NCBI GenBank assembly: GCA_003349885.1
Contig: QFXC01000008.1
Location: forward strand, 248,001 to 312,000
Source: an endosymbiont of Galathealinum brachiosum
Lineage (GTDB): Bacteria; Pseudomonadota; Gammaproteobacteria; SZUA-229
Length of the DNA stretch: 64,000 bases
Direction: 5' to 3'
Numbering within the stretch: position 1 is the stretch's first letter; each line of letters begins with the position of its first letter. A model generated the notes under the pieces. The model searched no databases. It had not been told where the DNA came from and was given only the letters and a program-made list of their open reading frames with translations. Shown in pieces: positions 46,432 to 54,162 of this stretch. Position numbers and translations under genes: made by a program.

Positions 46432-46460
46432 AAAAAACGTTTTGTAAATATACAAAACGT
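46432..46460 (-). terminator. Terminator after the porin gene
   Basis: The 10-bp inverted repeat ACGTTTTGTA / TACAAAACGT around AATA is followed on the minus strand by TTTTTA. It is about 95 bases beyond the porin stop and 24 bases after the convergent small peptide gene. Confidence 0.6.
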
Positions 46461-46510
46461 AAAGGCAGATGACCATTTCTGCAGGAGTCTATTTTTATAG
46501 TTATTCCAGA

Positions 46511-46538
46511 TTAGTCGCTTCAAAACAGAAGCGACTAA
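46511..46538. other. Perfect hairpin in the porin 3' untranslated region
   Basis: A perfect 11-bp stem TTAGTCGCTTC / GAAGCGACTAA with an AAAACA loop lies 16 bases after the porin stop codon. It has no T-run, so it may stabilise the 3' end of the porin mRNA rather than terminate it. Confidence 0.55.
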
Positions 46539-46553
46539 CAGGTGTAGGTTAGA

Positions 46554-47537
46554 TTAGAACTTCGCAATTACACCTAACGCTATAGCAGAACCATCACCAG
46601 CAAGTTTAGTAGCATCATTCAGACCACCATCAGCACCATCAGTCCATAGTGCATAAACAGATACTTTCTTACCCATTTTATGATCGTATGCTAAAGCAGT
46701 CATCGTTGCATCATCGGTGTTACCCTGATCTTTTGTGCCATATACAAATTTAATCGCATTTTTCTTGTCGATATTATGCTTAATACTAAACAGCATATTT
46801 GTATCATCTAATGCACTATCGTCTTCAACAGTTTCACCGATAAGACCTAATTTAGTATTACCTAACTTATATCCTATAACCAGTTTAGTACCCGTCTCGT
46901 CATTAGTAGGTGATTTTTCAATAGTCTGATATGCAACTGCAAAACCAATTGCACCCATTTTCATATCATATGCAAAGTTATAAGACTGACCTGCATTTTC
47001 TGCAGCTGGATCATCATCACCTGCAGCGTATTGTAAGCCTAATTTACCAGGACCAACCTTTACCAGATAACCTAAAGAATTATCATTACGAGTATCCTGA
47101 CCTTTATCAATAATATTATTGTAATCAGCATATGTATCACTTAAATGCTCAACATTTTTCTTACCCGCTTTCTTATATGGTGAATCATCACGACCTAAAC
47201 GAATCTGACCCCAATCACCTTTAAGTCCTACATACTGTTCACGAGATTTAATATGGTCAGCTGATGATTTCGCATCATCAGTCATATCTATTTGCCATAC
47301 AAAGCGATAGATAACTGAAGTATCAGAGTCTGTATCAACAGAACCTTTAACACCAACTCTTGATGCGTGACTCGATACAGCTGTAGATGAAGTTTCAGTA
47401 ACACCATCATCTTCAGATACTGTACCGAATGACAAATGTGCTTTACCAAACAATTGAGCTTCAGCTGAAGCTATACCTGGCATTGAAATAGCCGTTATAA
47501 TAGCAAGTGTTGCAGTTTTTTTCGTAAAAGATTTCAT
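46554..47537 (-). CDS. Gram-negative porin, probably phosphate-regulated
   Basis: A 327-residue outer membrane porin from the ATG at 47537 (AGGAA eight bases upstream). It has a signal peptide ending GIASA and then a mature chain of alternating short beta strands starting EAQLFGKAHLSFG. LKGDWGQIRLGRDDSPYKK is the porin constriction-loop region, and the chain ends with the C-terminal Phe (VIAKF) needed for BAM insertion. The four-unit Pho-box array upstream suggests induction by phosphate limitation, like PhoE or OprP, though the pore specificity cannot be read from sequence. Confidence 0.9.
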   Translation of the reverse strand: MKSFTKKTATLAIITAISMPGIASAEAQLFGKAHLSFGTVSEDDGVTETSSTAVSSHASRVGVKGSVDTDSDTSVIYRFVWQIDMTDDAKSSADHIKSREQYVGLKGDWGQIRLGRDDSPYKKAGKKNVEHLSDTYADYNNIIDKGQDTRNDNSLGYLVKVGPGKLGLQYAAGDDDPAAENAGQSYNFAYDMKMGAIGFAVAYQTIEKSPTNDETGTKLVIGYKLGNTKLGLIGETVEDDSALDDTNMLFSIKHNIDKKNAIKFVYGTKDQGNTDDATMTALAYDHKMGKKVSVYALWTDGADGGLNDATKLAGDGSAIALGVIAKF

Positions 47538-47604
47538 AGATCTATTTCCTAAAGTTAACAAATAATTTCGTGTGAATTTATTGTTAAGATATTAAGGAAG
47601 ACTT

Positions 47605-47644
47605 ATTACAGACTTATGAGTGCTTTATTACATTTGTGTTACAA
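47605..47644 (-). promoter_or_regulatory. Putative Pho box array upstream of the porin gene
   Basis: Four minus-strand half-sites lie at an exact 11-bp period: TTGTAAC (47638-47644), ATGTAAT (47627-47633), CACTCAT (47616-47622) and CTGTAAT (47605-47611). This is the spacing required by PhoB. The array ends 67 bases before the porin start. Confidence 0.75.
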
Positions 47645-47757
47645 GATCGAAAATCAGGGAACTTTTCTGAGAATGAATACATTGTTAAAAAGAATAGCCT
47701 TACTGTACAATTATAAAACATACTTCATATGCAATACTCTCTAGCAAAGGAATAGGC

Positions 47758-48039
47758 ATGTATTCATGTACTTTTATTAAATATCTCTGGAAAGATTCAG
47801 ATACAAAAAGACTATATAGAACCCTTGAAAAGCAGATAAGCTTGCCTTTCACTCCTGTTATCGGGCAAGAAATTGGTGAAGGCGACTGGTTTTCCGGGAA
47901 AATTGAACGTGTTGTCTGGGATAATATTGATAATATTTTTACTGTTAAAGTATCAGATATCACACCTAAAGAAGGAATTTCAGCTGAACTATTATTAGAT
48001 ATAGCAATAAAACAGGGCTGGAATGCTCAGGATAAATAA
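47758..48039 (+). CDS. Unrecognised 93-residue protein
   Basis: I do not recognise this protein. It is soluble and begins MYSCTFIKYLWKDSD, with a ribosome site AAAGGA nine bases upstream of the ATG. A hydrophilic body contains GEGDWFSGKIERVVWD (about 40-55) and a C-terminal helix. No membrane segment or Cys motif is present. It is followed by a second small gene in the same direction, and the two form a unit ending at a strong terminator. Confidence 0.65.
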   Translation: MYSCTFIKYLWKDSDTKRLYRTLEKQISLPFTPVIGQEIGEGDWFSGKIERVVWDNIDNIFTVKVSDITPKEGISAELLLDIAIKQGWNAQDK

Positions 48040-48069
48040 AAATCTATTATTTTTTATACAGAGGCACAA

Positions 48070-48306
48070 ATGAAAAAATTAAAAAATGAAAAAGAACTTT
48101 TAAAAAAAGCCATTATTGAAGGTGTCAAATACGGTGAGGCCAGAGGTGTTGTAGAATTTGAGCCCACTGATTCAGCTAATGAAAAAACCGAATATATTTA
48201 TCGACTACTGGTACATGACAAGGTAATACAACCAATACCTGAAGATCAGATATCTATTAAATCTATGAAACATAAAATTGCTATCTGGGCTTCAAAACTT
48301 AAATAA
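48070..48306 (+). CDS. Unrecognised 78-residue protein
   Basis: A small Lys-rich protein of unknown function (KKLKNEKELLKKAIIEG at the N-terminus, then YIYRLLVHDKVIQPIPEDQ). AGAGG lies five bases before the ATG. It resembles no family I can name; the first 25 residues should form an amphipathic helix. It is 30 bases downstream of the 93-residue gene and is followed by a terminator that overlaps the convergent tyrA. Confidence 0.6.
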   Translation: MKKLKNEKELLKKAIIEGVKYGEARGVVEFEPTDSANEKTEYIYRLLVHDKVIQPIPEDQISIKSMKHKIAIWASKLK

Positions 48307-48323
48307 AGCATATTAAATAAATT

Positions 48324-48367
48324 AAAAAAGCACGAAGCTTACATACAAAAGGTATCTCGTGCTTTTT
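48324..48367. terminator. Bidirectional terminator overlapping the tyrA 3' end
   Basis: AAAAAAGCACGA ... TCGTGCTTTTTT forms a 12-bp stem with T-runs on both strands. The right arm lies inside the tyrA coding sequence (codons for KKAR) and the tyrA stop codon (48339-48341) lies in the loop, so the same bases code protein and end both transcripts. Confidence 0.78.
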
Positions 48368-49196
48368 TAGCATTACTAAATATCTTTAATAACTCATCTG
48401 AATCAGAATTTTGAATTGCTTTTTTAAGATTATCAATATCCTGCTGATAATTTTGCATCATAGCCAGAATAGCTTCTGAATTGTTGACACAGATATCTCG
48501 CCACATAACCGGATCACTTGATGCTATACGCGTAAAGTCGCGAAATCCACCTGCAGCATATTTAAAAATTTCATCCACATCATCTACATTATTCAGGCAA
48601 TCAACTAATGCAAATGCAAGCACATGGGGAAGATGGCTTGTACCAGCAAGAACCAGATCGTGATGGCGTGCTCCCATCTCATCAACTTCAGCTCCTGCTT
48701 TTTCCCACATTTTTCGAACTTTTTTAACATCTTCTAATGAATTTTCTTCAAGTGGAGTCAATATTACTCTACGATCAGAATATAATGAATCAAACGCCGC
48801 TTCGGCTCCAGATTTTTCAGTGCCTGCAATAGGATGCCCTGGAATAAACTGATTTACCTTTACCCCTAATTCTTCAGATGCAGCATCGATAATCGTATGT
48901 TTTGCACTACCGCCATCAGTAACGATTGTGTGTTTTCGCAAATGGGGTTCAATTTTTTTAAAAACAGCTGGCATAGCACCAATTGGTACCGCAACAAAAA
49001 CCATATCAGCCTGCGATATGGCTTTCGCATAATCCGTTTCGTACTGATCAATAACACCCAGTTCTTCTGCTTTTTGCAAATTTTCAAGACTACGCCCCAT
49101 ACCGGTAACCTGCTTAACATAGCCAGACTTTTTAAGGGCAAGTGCTAATGAACCACCGATTAAACCAACACCTATTACACATAGATGATTAATCAT
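48339..49196 (-). CDS. tyrA: Prephenate dehydrogenase TyrA
   Basis: A 285-residue single-domain prephenate/arogenate dehydrogenase. The NAD-binding loop GVGLIGGSLALALKKSG is at about 8-24, the catalytic region is GHPIAGTEKSGAEAAF (active-site His near 120), and the C-terminal helical dimerisation domain includes HLPHVLAFALVD. There is no chorismate mutase and no ACT domain. It catalyses the committed tyrosine step. It is downstream of hisC (12-base gap) and is the last gene of the aromatic cluster here. Confidence 0.95.
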   Translation of the reverse strand: MINHLCVIGVGLIGGSLALALKKSGYVKQVTGMGRSLENLQKAEELGVIDQYETDYAKAISQADMVFVAVPIGAMPAVFKKIEPHLRKHTIVTDGGSAKHTIIDAASEELGVKVNQFIPGHPIAGTEKSGAEAAFDSLYSDRRVILTPLEENSLEDVKKVRKMWEKAGAEVDEMGARHHDLVLAGTSHLPHVLAFALVDCLNNVDDVDEIFKYAAGGFRDFTRIASSDPVMWRDICVNNSEAILAMMQNYQQDIDNLKKAIQNSDSDELLKIFSNAKKARDTFCM

Positions 49197-49208
49197 ATAC
49201 GTGAACTC

Positions 49209-50324
49209 CTACAAAACTTTTTTTAACGCGGTTAACACACGATCATTCTGTTGCTGGTTACCAACAGTAATTCTTAAAAAACGTGGCATTTTATAACTGG
49301 CAACAGGACGTACAATAACCCCTTCTCTTAATAAAGCATCGTAAACTGGCATGGCATCTTTATTAACATTCACAGCAATAAAATTAGCAATACTGGGGAT
49401 ATACTTTAGACCCATACTTTTAAATGCTGCATTATATTGCTTTAAACCCAGCATATTTAATGAGGCACTATTTTCAACATGATTTTGATCTTCAATAGCC
49501 GCTAATGCAGCTGCCTGTGCAGGCATATTCGTATTAAATGGCTGACGAACCCTGTTTAATATATCTGCCACATCAGGATGAGATATAGAATAACCAATAC
49601 GCAAACCGGCTAACCCATAGATTTTAGAAAATGTACGGGTAATGATTAAGTTTTTATACTGATTTAATAATACATTCGTATCTGGTTTTAAGTGATCTGG
49701 CATATATTCAAAATAAGCCTCATCCAGAACAATTAAAACATCTTCATCAACTTTTGATAAAAACAAATCAAGTTCTTCTAATTCAAACCAGGTGCCAGTT
49801 GGATTATTCGGATTGGCTAAAAAAACTACTCGAGTTGTATTAGTAATTGAGTCATATATAGCGTTTAAATCATGACCATAAGGCATAACATCGTGATCAG
49901 AAGGGAAAGCTTTTGCAACACGCGCTTCAGCACCAACAGCCTGCACTACTAGAGGATAGACGGCAAATGAATACTCTGAGTAAACAGCTGAGTTACAGGG
50001 CGCCAGGAATGCACGGCCAATTAATTCAAGAATATCATTAGAACCATTACCTAACGTTATACATGCTCTATCAACACCGTGTTTATCAGCAAGTGCAACA
50101 CTTAACTTATGACCAGCACCATCCGGATAATAGTTTACGTCGCCTATTACGGCCCGTGCAGCTTCTACAGCTTTAACACTGGGGCCTAGTGGATTTTCAT
50201 TAGACGCAAGTTTAATTGCATTGGTAATACCAAGCTCACGCTCTAGCTCTTCAACGGGCTTGCCTGGCTCATACGGGCTTATCTGTTGTACACCGGGCAC
50301 TGCATTTTTTAAAAAATTGTTCAT
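49209..50324 (-). CDS. hisC: Histidinol-phosphate / aromatic aminotransferase HisC
   Basis: A 371-residue class II PLP aminotransferase. ASNENPLGPS is the N-terminal substrate loop, LANPNNPTGTWF carries the conserved Asn-Pro-Thr, DEAYFEY the PLP Asp/Tyr, and TRTFSKIYGLAGLRIGY the Schiff-base Lys. Its place between pheA and tyrA matches hisC2 of Pseudomonas, which can act in phenylalanine and tyrosine synthesis as well as or instead of histidine synthesis. The exact substrate is inferred from context. Confidence 0.92.
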   Translation of the reverse strand: MNNFLKNAVPGVQQISPYEPGKPVEELERELGITNAIKLASNENPLGPSVKAVEAARAVIGDVNYYPDGAGHKLSVALADKHGVDRACITLGNGSNDILELIGRAFLAPCNSAVYSEYSFAVYPLVVQAVGAEARVAKAFPSDHDVMPYGHDLNAIYDSITNTTRVVFLANPNNPTGTWFELEELDLFLSKVDEDVLIVLDEAYFEYMPDHLKPDTNVLLNQYKNLIITRTFSKIYGLAGLRIGYSISHPDVADILNRVRQPFNTNMPAQAAALAAIEDQNHVENSASLNMLGLKQYNAAFKSMGLKYIPSIANFIAVNVNKDAMPVYDALLREGVIVRPVASYKMPRFLRITVGNQQQNDRVLTALKKVL

Positions 50325-50410
50325 AAATTCAGGTTTAATCTAACTGTAACTTTGATAAATCATAACGAAAAAAATTCGTAATGAATTCGTTGATAGTAAA
50401 AATGTATCGA

Positions 50411-51499
50411 CTACTTTAAAACCGCTTTAGGGTATGAGCCTAAAATACGAACCATCGCTGATTCATGCTCAATCTCAGATAACGCTTCAGCTAATGGCTC
50501 ATCATCCTTATGACCTTCTATATCAATAAAGAAAACATATTCCCATACACCCTGACGAGAAGGACGAGATTCAATTTTACTCATACCAATACCTCTATTT
50601 GCAAGAGGCTTTAACAGGTGATGTAATGCACCTGCTTTATTATTAGTAGTGACTAACAATGATGTTCTATCATTACCACTGGATGGAACCTCGTTCTTAC
50701 CAACAACAATAAAGCGCGTTGTATTATTAGGTTCATCTTCAATTTCTGTACATAAAATGGGAACTTCATATAACTCAGATGCCATAACACCCGCTATGGC
50801 TGCTGCGCCTTTTTCATTCTTCGCAATACGCACTGCTTCAGCATTACTACGAACAGCATAATGTTCTGCATTAGGTAAATTTGCATCCAGCCAACGCCTG
50901 CATTGAGCAAGTGACTGCTGATGAGAATATACTTTGGTAATATTATTTATATCGACTTCTGTACTAATTAAATTATGCTGTATACGTAAATCAACCTCTC
51001 CACATATTTTTAATGAAGAATTGATCAGCAAATCCAGCGTATGCGCAATTACACCTTCTGTAGAATTTTCGATTGGAGCAACACCAAAATGCGACTCGCC
51101 TGTTTCTACAGCACGAAAAATCTCTTCGATATTATCAACTGGATATTGATCTATTGATGCACCAAAATGCTTGCTGGATGCCGCATGATTATAAGTACCC
51201 GCTGGTCCCAGAAAGGCAACTTTAATAGGCTTCTCTAATGCAAGACAAGATGACATGATTTCACGAAATAAATGCGCCATTGCATTAGAGCCCAATGGTC
51301 CTTTATTTCGTTTTTTAATTTCTGTCAGCACCTGTGCTTCACGCTCAGGGCGATAAAAATGCTCCGTTTCACCGGCATTAATTTTTATTTCAGCAACTTC
51401 CTGAGCACATTCTGCCCGCTGATTAATTAACGTTTGTATTTGCTTATCAATCGCATCGATTCTATCTCTTATGCCTGATAATTTTTCTTGTTCATTCAT
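50411..51499 (-). CDS. pheA: Chorismate mutase / prephenate dehydratase PheA
   Basis: A 362-residue bifunctional P-protein. The AroQ chorismate mutase domain occupies about 1-90 (RDRIDAIDKQIQTLINQRAE). The prephenate dehydratase starts at FLGPAGTYNHAA and has the catalytic NTTRFIVV. The C-terminal ACT domain holds KIESRPSRQG, the ESRP phenylalanine-binding motif, so feedback inhibition is expected. It lies between serA and hisC. Confidence 0.96.
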   Translation of the reverse strand: MNEQEKLSGIRDRIDAIDKQIQTLINQRAECAQEVAEIKINAGETEHFYRPEREAQVLTEIKKRNKGPLGSNAMAHLFREIMSSCLALEKPIKVAFLGPAGTYNHAASSKHFGASIDQYPVDNIEEIFRAVETGESHFGVAPIENSTEGVIAHTLDLLINSSLKICGEVDLRIQHNLISTEVDINNITKVYSHQQSLAQCRRWLDANLPNAEHYAVRSNAEAVRIAKNEKGAAAIAGVMASELYEVPILCTEIEDEPNNTTRFIVVGKNEVPSSGNDRTSLLVTTNNKAGALHHLLKPLANRGIGMSKIESRPSRQGVWEYVFFIDIEGHKDDEPLAEALSEIEHESAMVRILGSYPKAVLK

Positions 51500-51580
51500 T
51501 CGGTATGCCAGTTAATGTGACAGAGGCTCAGAATCTACAGAGGCTATCCTCCATGATCTCTGGTCTCTATTACAAATATT

Positions 51581-52744
51581 TTAAATCAATCTAACAGACA
51601 AAACACCATCAATAGCTGCGATCTTATCGATAGTTGTGTCATCCGGTTTACTCTCTACATCAATCAATGTGTACGCAAGTTCATTACGTGACTCATTTGC
51701 CATGTGTAATATATTCACACCAGATTCACCTAATTGGTGTGAAATCTTACCTAACATATCAGGGCTATTAGAATTAGATATTGCAAGCCTGTTTTCACCC
51801 TGTCTTCCCAGTTTAATATTTGGGAAATTTACGGAATTTTTAATATTACCGTTATTTAAAAAATCTTTTAACTGATCTGCAATCATTACAGCGCAGTTAT
51901 CTTCTGCTTCACCTGTTGATGCACCTAAATGCGGTAAAGTAAATACACCTTCATGACCTTTAACTTCGTTAGAAGGAAAATCATTTACATAAGCATGTAT
52001 TTTTCCAGCCTTAATAGCTGCTAGTACTGCGCTATCATCAACAATACCTTCTCGAGCAAAGTTAAGTATTACAGAACCATCTTTCATTGTAGCCAGGCTT
52101 TCCGTATTTAGGAGATTACGAGTTGCATCAATTAGTGGCACATGAAAACTTACAAAGTCAGCTTCACGAAATAATTCATCTGCACTATCCATCTGTTTAA
52201 CATTGGACGATAACTGCCAGGCTGACTGAACTGTAATGCCGGGGTCAAACCCAATTACATTCATACCTAATGAATCAGCCGCATTTGCAACCTGTGCACC
52301 AATTGCACCCAGCCCAATAACGCCTAAAGTTTTTCCTGGAAGCTCAAAACCTGCAAATTTTTTCTTCCCTGCTTCTACCGCTTTTGTAACGTCTTCATCT
52401 GAACCACTCAGCTCAGTTGTGTAACTCCAGGCCGGAATCAGGTTACGACAAGCCATTAACATACCCGCAATAACTAATTCTTTTACTGCATTTGCATTTG
52501 CTCCGGGTGCATTAAAAACTACAACACCGCGCTCAGACATCGCATCAACAGGAATATTATTTACACCAGCACCAGCACGACCAATTGCCTTAACTGAACT
52601 CGCAACAGGAACATCATGCATTTTAAATGAACGCAACATGATTGCATCGGGTTCATTTACTTCTTCACCCACCTGATATCCTTCAGCTGTTAGTTTATCC
52701 AAACCAAGGGGGGAGATTGCATTGTAGGTTTTGACATTAAACAT
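51581..52744 (-). CDS. serA: D-3-phosphoglycerate dehydrogenase SerA
   Basis: A 387-residue D-2-hydroxyacid dehydrogenase from the ATG at 52744, chosen for AGGAT six bases upstream and a family-like start MFNVKTYNAISP; an in-frame ATG at 52810 is less likely. The NAD site is GLGAIGAQVANAA, the catalytic Arg is in NFAREGIVDD, and the catalytic Glu and His follow in NEVKGHEGVFTLPHLGAS. A C-terminal ACT domain (about 310-387) suggests serine feedback. It is inserted between serC and pheA, so serine and aromatic genes form one cluster. Confidence 0.93.
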   Translation of the reverse strand: MFNVKTYNAISPLGLDKLTAEGYQVGEEVNEPDAIMLRSFKMHDVPVASSVKAIGRAGAGVNNIPVDAMSERGVVVFNAPGANANAVKELVIAGMLMACRNLIPAWSYTTELSGSDEDVTKAVEAGKKKFAGFELPGKTLGVIGLGAIGAQVANAADSLGMNVIGFDPGITVQSAWQLSSNVKQMDSADELFREADFVSFHVPLIDATRNLLNTESLATMKDGSVILNFAREGIVDDSAVLAAIKAGKIHAYVNDFPSNEVKGHEGVFTLPHLGASTGEAEDNCAVMIADQLKDFLNNGNIKNSVNFPNIKLGRQGENRLAISNSNSPDMLGKISHQLGESGVNILHMANESRNELAYTLIDVESKPDDTTIDKIAAIDGVLSVRLI

Positions 52745-52908
52745 TTTAGATCCTATATGTAAATTACGGTTTATCTTCATTTCTAGTAGTTGTTCAGATT
52801 GCCCTTGCATGATTTCATATCAAGGTGATAAATGTGGGTTTACAAATGTAAATGTCCATTTATCAACGAAGATATGGAACCATGCAAGAATAAGCGGGTT
52901 AGCTACGT

Positions 52909-53988
52909 TTAAGCGTTATTTTTTTCAAAGTCCTTCATGAACTCTACCAGAGCATCAACACCTGCTTCTGGCATAGCGTTATAAATACTTGCACGCATAC
53001 CGCCAACTGATCGATGTCCTTTTAATGTGGTTAATCCGACTTTTTCTGCACCTTCAAGGAAAGCACCATCGAGAGCCGAGTCACCTAGAATAAAAGGTAC
53101 ATTCATCAATGAACGACAGTCCACATCAACTGGATTTGAATAAAAACTAGACTCATCAATTGCAGAATATAATTTACCTGCTTTACGACGATTGGTTTCT
53201 TCAAGAACTTTAATTCCACCGTTTTCTTTAATGCGATTAAAGACTAAACCGGCAATATACCAACTGTAAGTCGCAGGGGTGTTATACATAGAATCATTAT
53301 CCGCCATGATTTTATAATCTAACATTGCAGGCATGCCATCTATGCAATTACCAATTAAATCATCACGCACGATAACAATGGTTAAACCTGCACAACCGAT
53401 ATTCTTCTGAGCGCCCGCATAGATAATACCGAACTTACTTACATCAATTTCCTTAGACATAATAGTTGATGACATATCGGCAACTAATGGCACATCAGTT
53501 TCTGGAAGAAATGGAAACTCAACACCAACAATTGTCTCGTTTGGAGTGTAATGCAGATAAGCTGCATCTTTACTTAAGTTCCATTCTGATTGCTCCGGTA
53601 CTGTTGTAAATTTTGAATCTTCTGAAGATGCTGCAACATTAATGTCACCATAACGCTTAGCTTCAGCAATGGCTTTCTTAGACCACTGCCCCGTTAAAAT
53701 ATAATCTGCTTTACGGTTTGAACCCATTAAATTAATAGGTACTGCTGCAAACTGTGTGCTTGCTCCACCCTGCATAAACAACACTTTATAGTTTGCTGGA
53801 ATGTTCATTATTTCACGCAAATCCGCTTCCGCTTTTTCTGCGATCGACATATAAGCTTTACCTCGGTGAGACATTTCCATAACCGACATGCCTGTACCCT
53901 GCCAGTCCAGCATTTCTTCCTGTGCCTGTTTTAATACTTCATCTGCAATACATGCAGGACCTGCGCTAAAATTATAAACTCGGCTCAT
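52909..53988 (-). CDS. serC: Phosphoserine aminotransferase SerC
   Basis: A 359-residue class V aminotransferase. It starts MSRVYNFSAGPACI (ATG at 53988; a GTG four codons upstream is possible). MSHRGKAYM and FMQGGASTQFAAVPINL form the substrate and PLP phosphate sites, and YAGAQKNIGCAGL contains the Schiff-base Lys. It acts in serine and pyridoxine synthesis. It is next to serA, which performs the preceding step. Confidence 0.96.
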   Translation of the reverse strand: MSRVYNFSAGPACIADEVLKQAQEEMLDWQGTGMSVMEMSHRGKAYMSIAEKAEADLREIMNIPANYKVLFMQGGASTQFAAVPINLMGSNRKADYILTGQWSKKAIAEAKRYGDINVAASSEDSKFTTVPEQSEWNLSKDAAYLHYTPNETIVGVEFPFLPETDVPLVADMSSTIMSKEIDVSKFGIIYAGAQKNIGCAGLTIVIVRDDLIGNCIDGMPAMLDYKIMADNDSMYNTPATYSWYIAGLVFNRIKENGGIKVLEETNRRKAGKLYSAIDESSFYSNPVDVDCRSLMNVPFILGDSALDGAFLEGAEKVGLTTLKGHRSVGGMRASIYNAMPEAGVDALVEFMKDFEKNNA

Positions 53989-54162
53989 TGCCTTTCTCAC
54001 CTTAACTATTTTAAATTTGTTGAATTACGCATTTCTAAACTAACTTTTCAGGAAGTCATTTATACATAATGAGTATGCCTGCACCCCAATCGCGACCTAA
54101 AGATCACTCCTATTGAAAATTATTCATAACAACAGGAACAAAATCTTTAACTCGACACTGAG

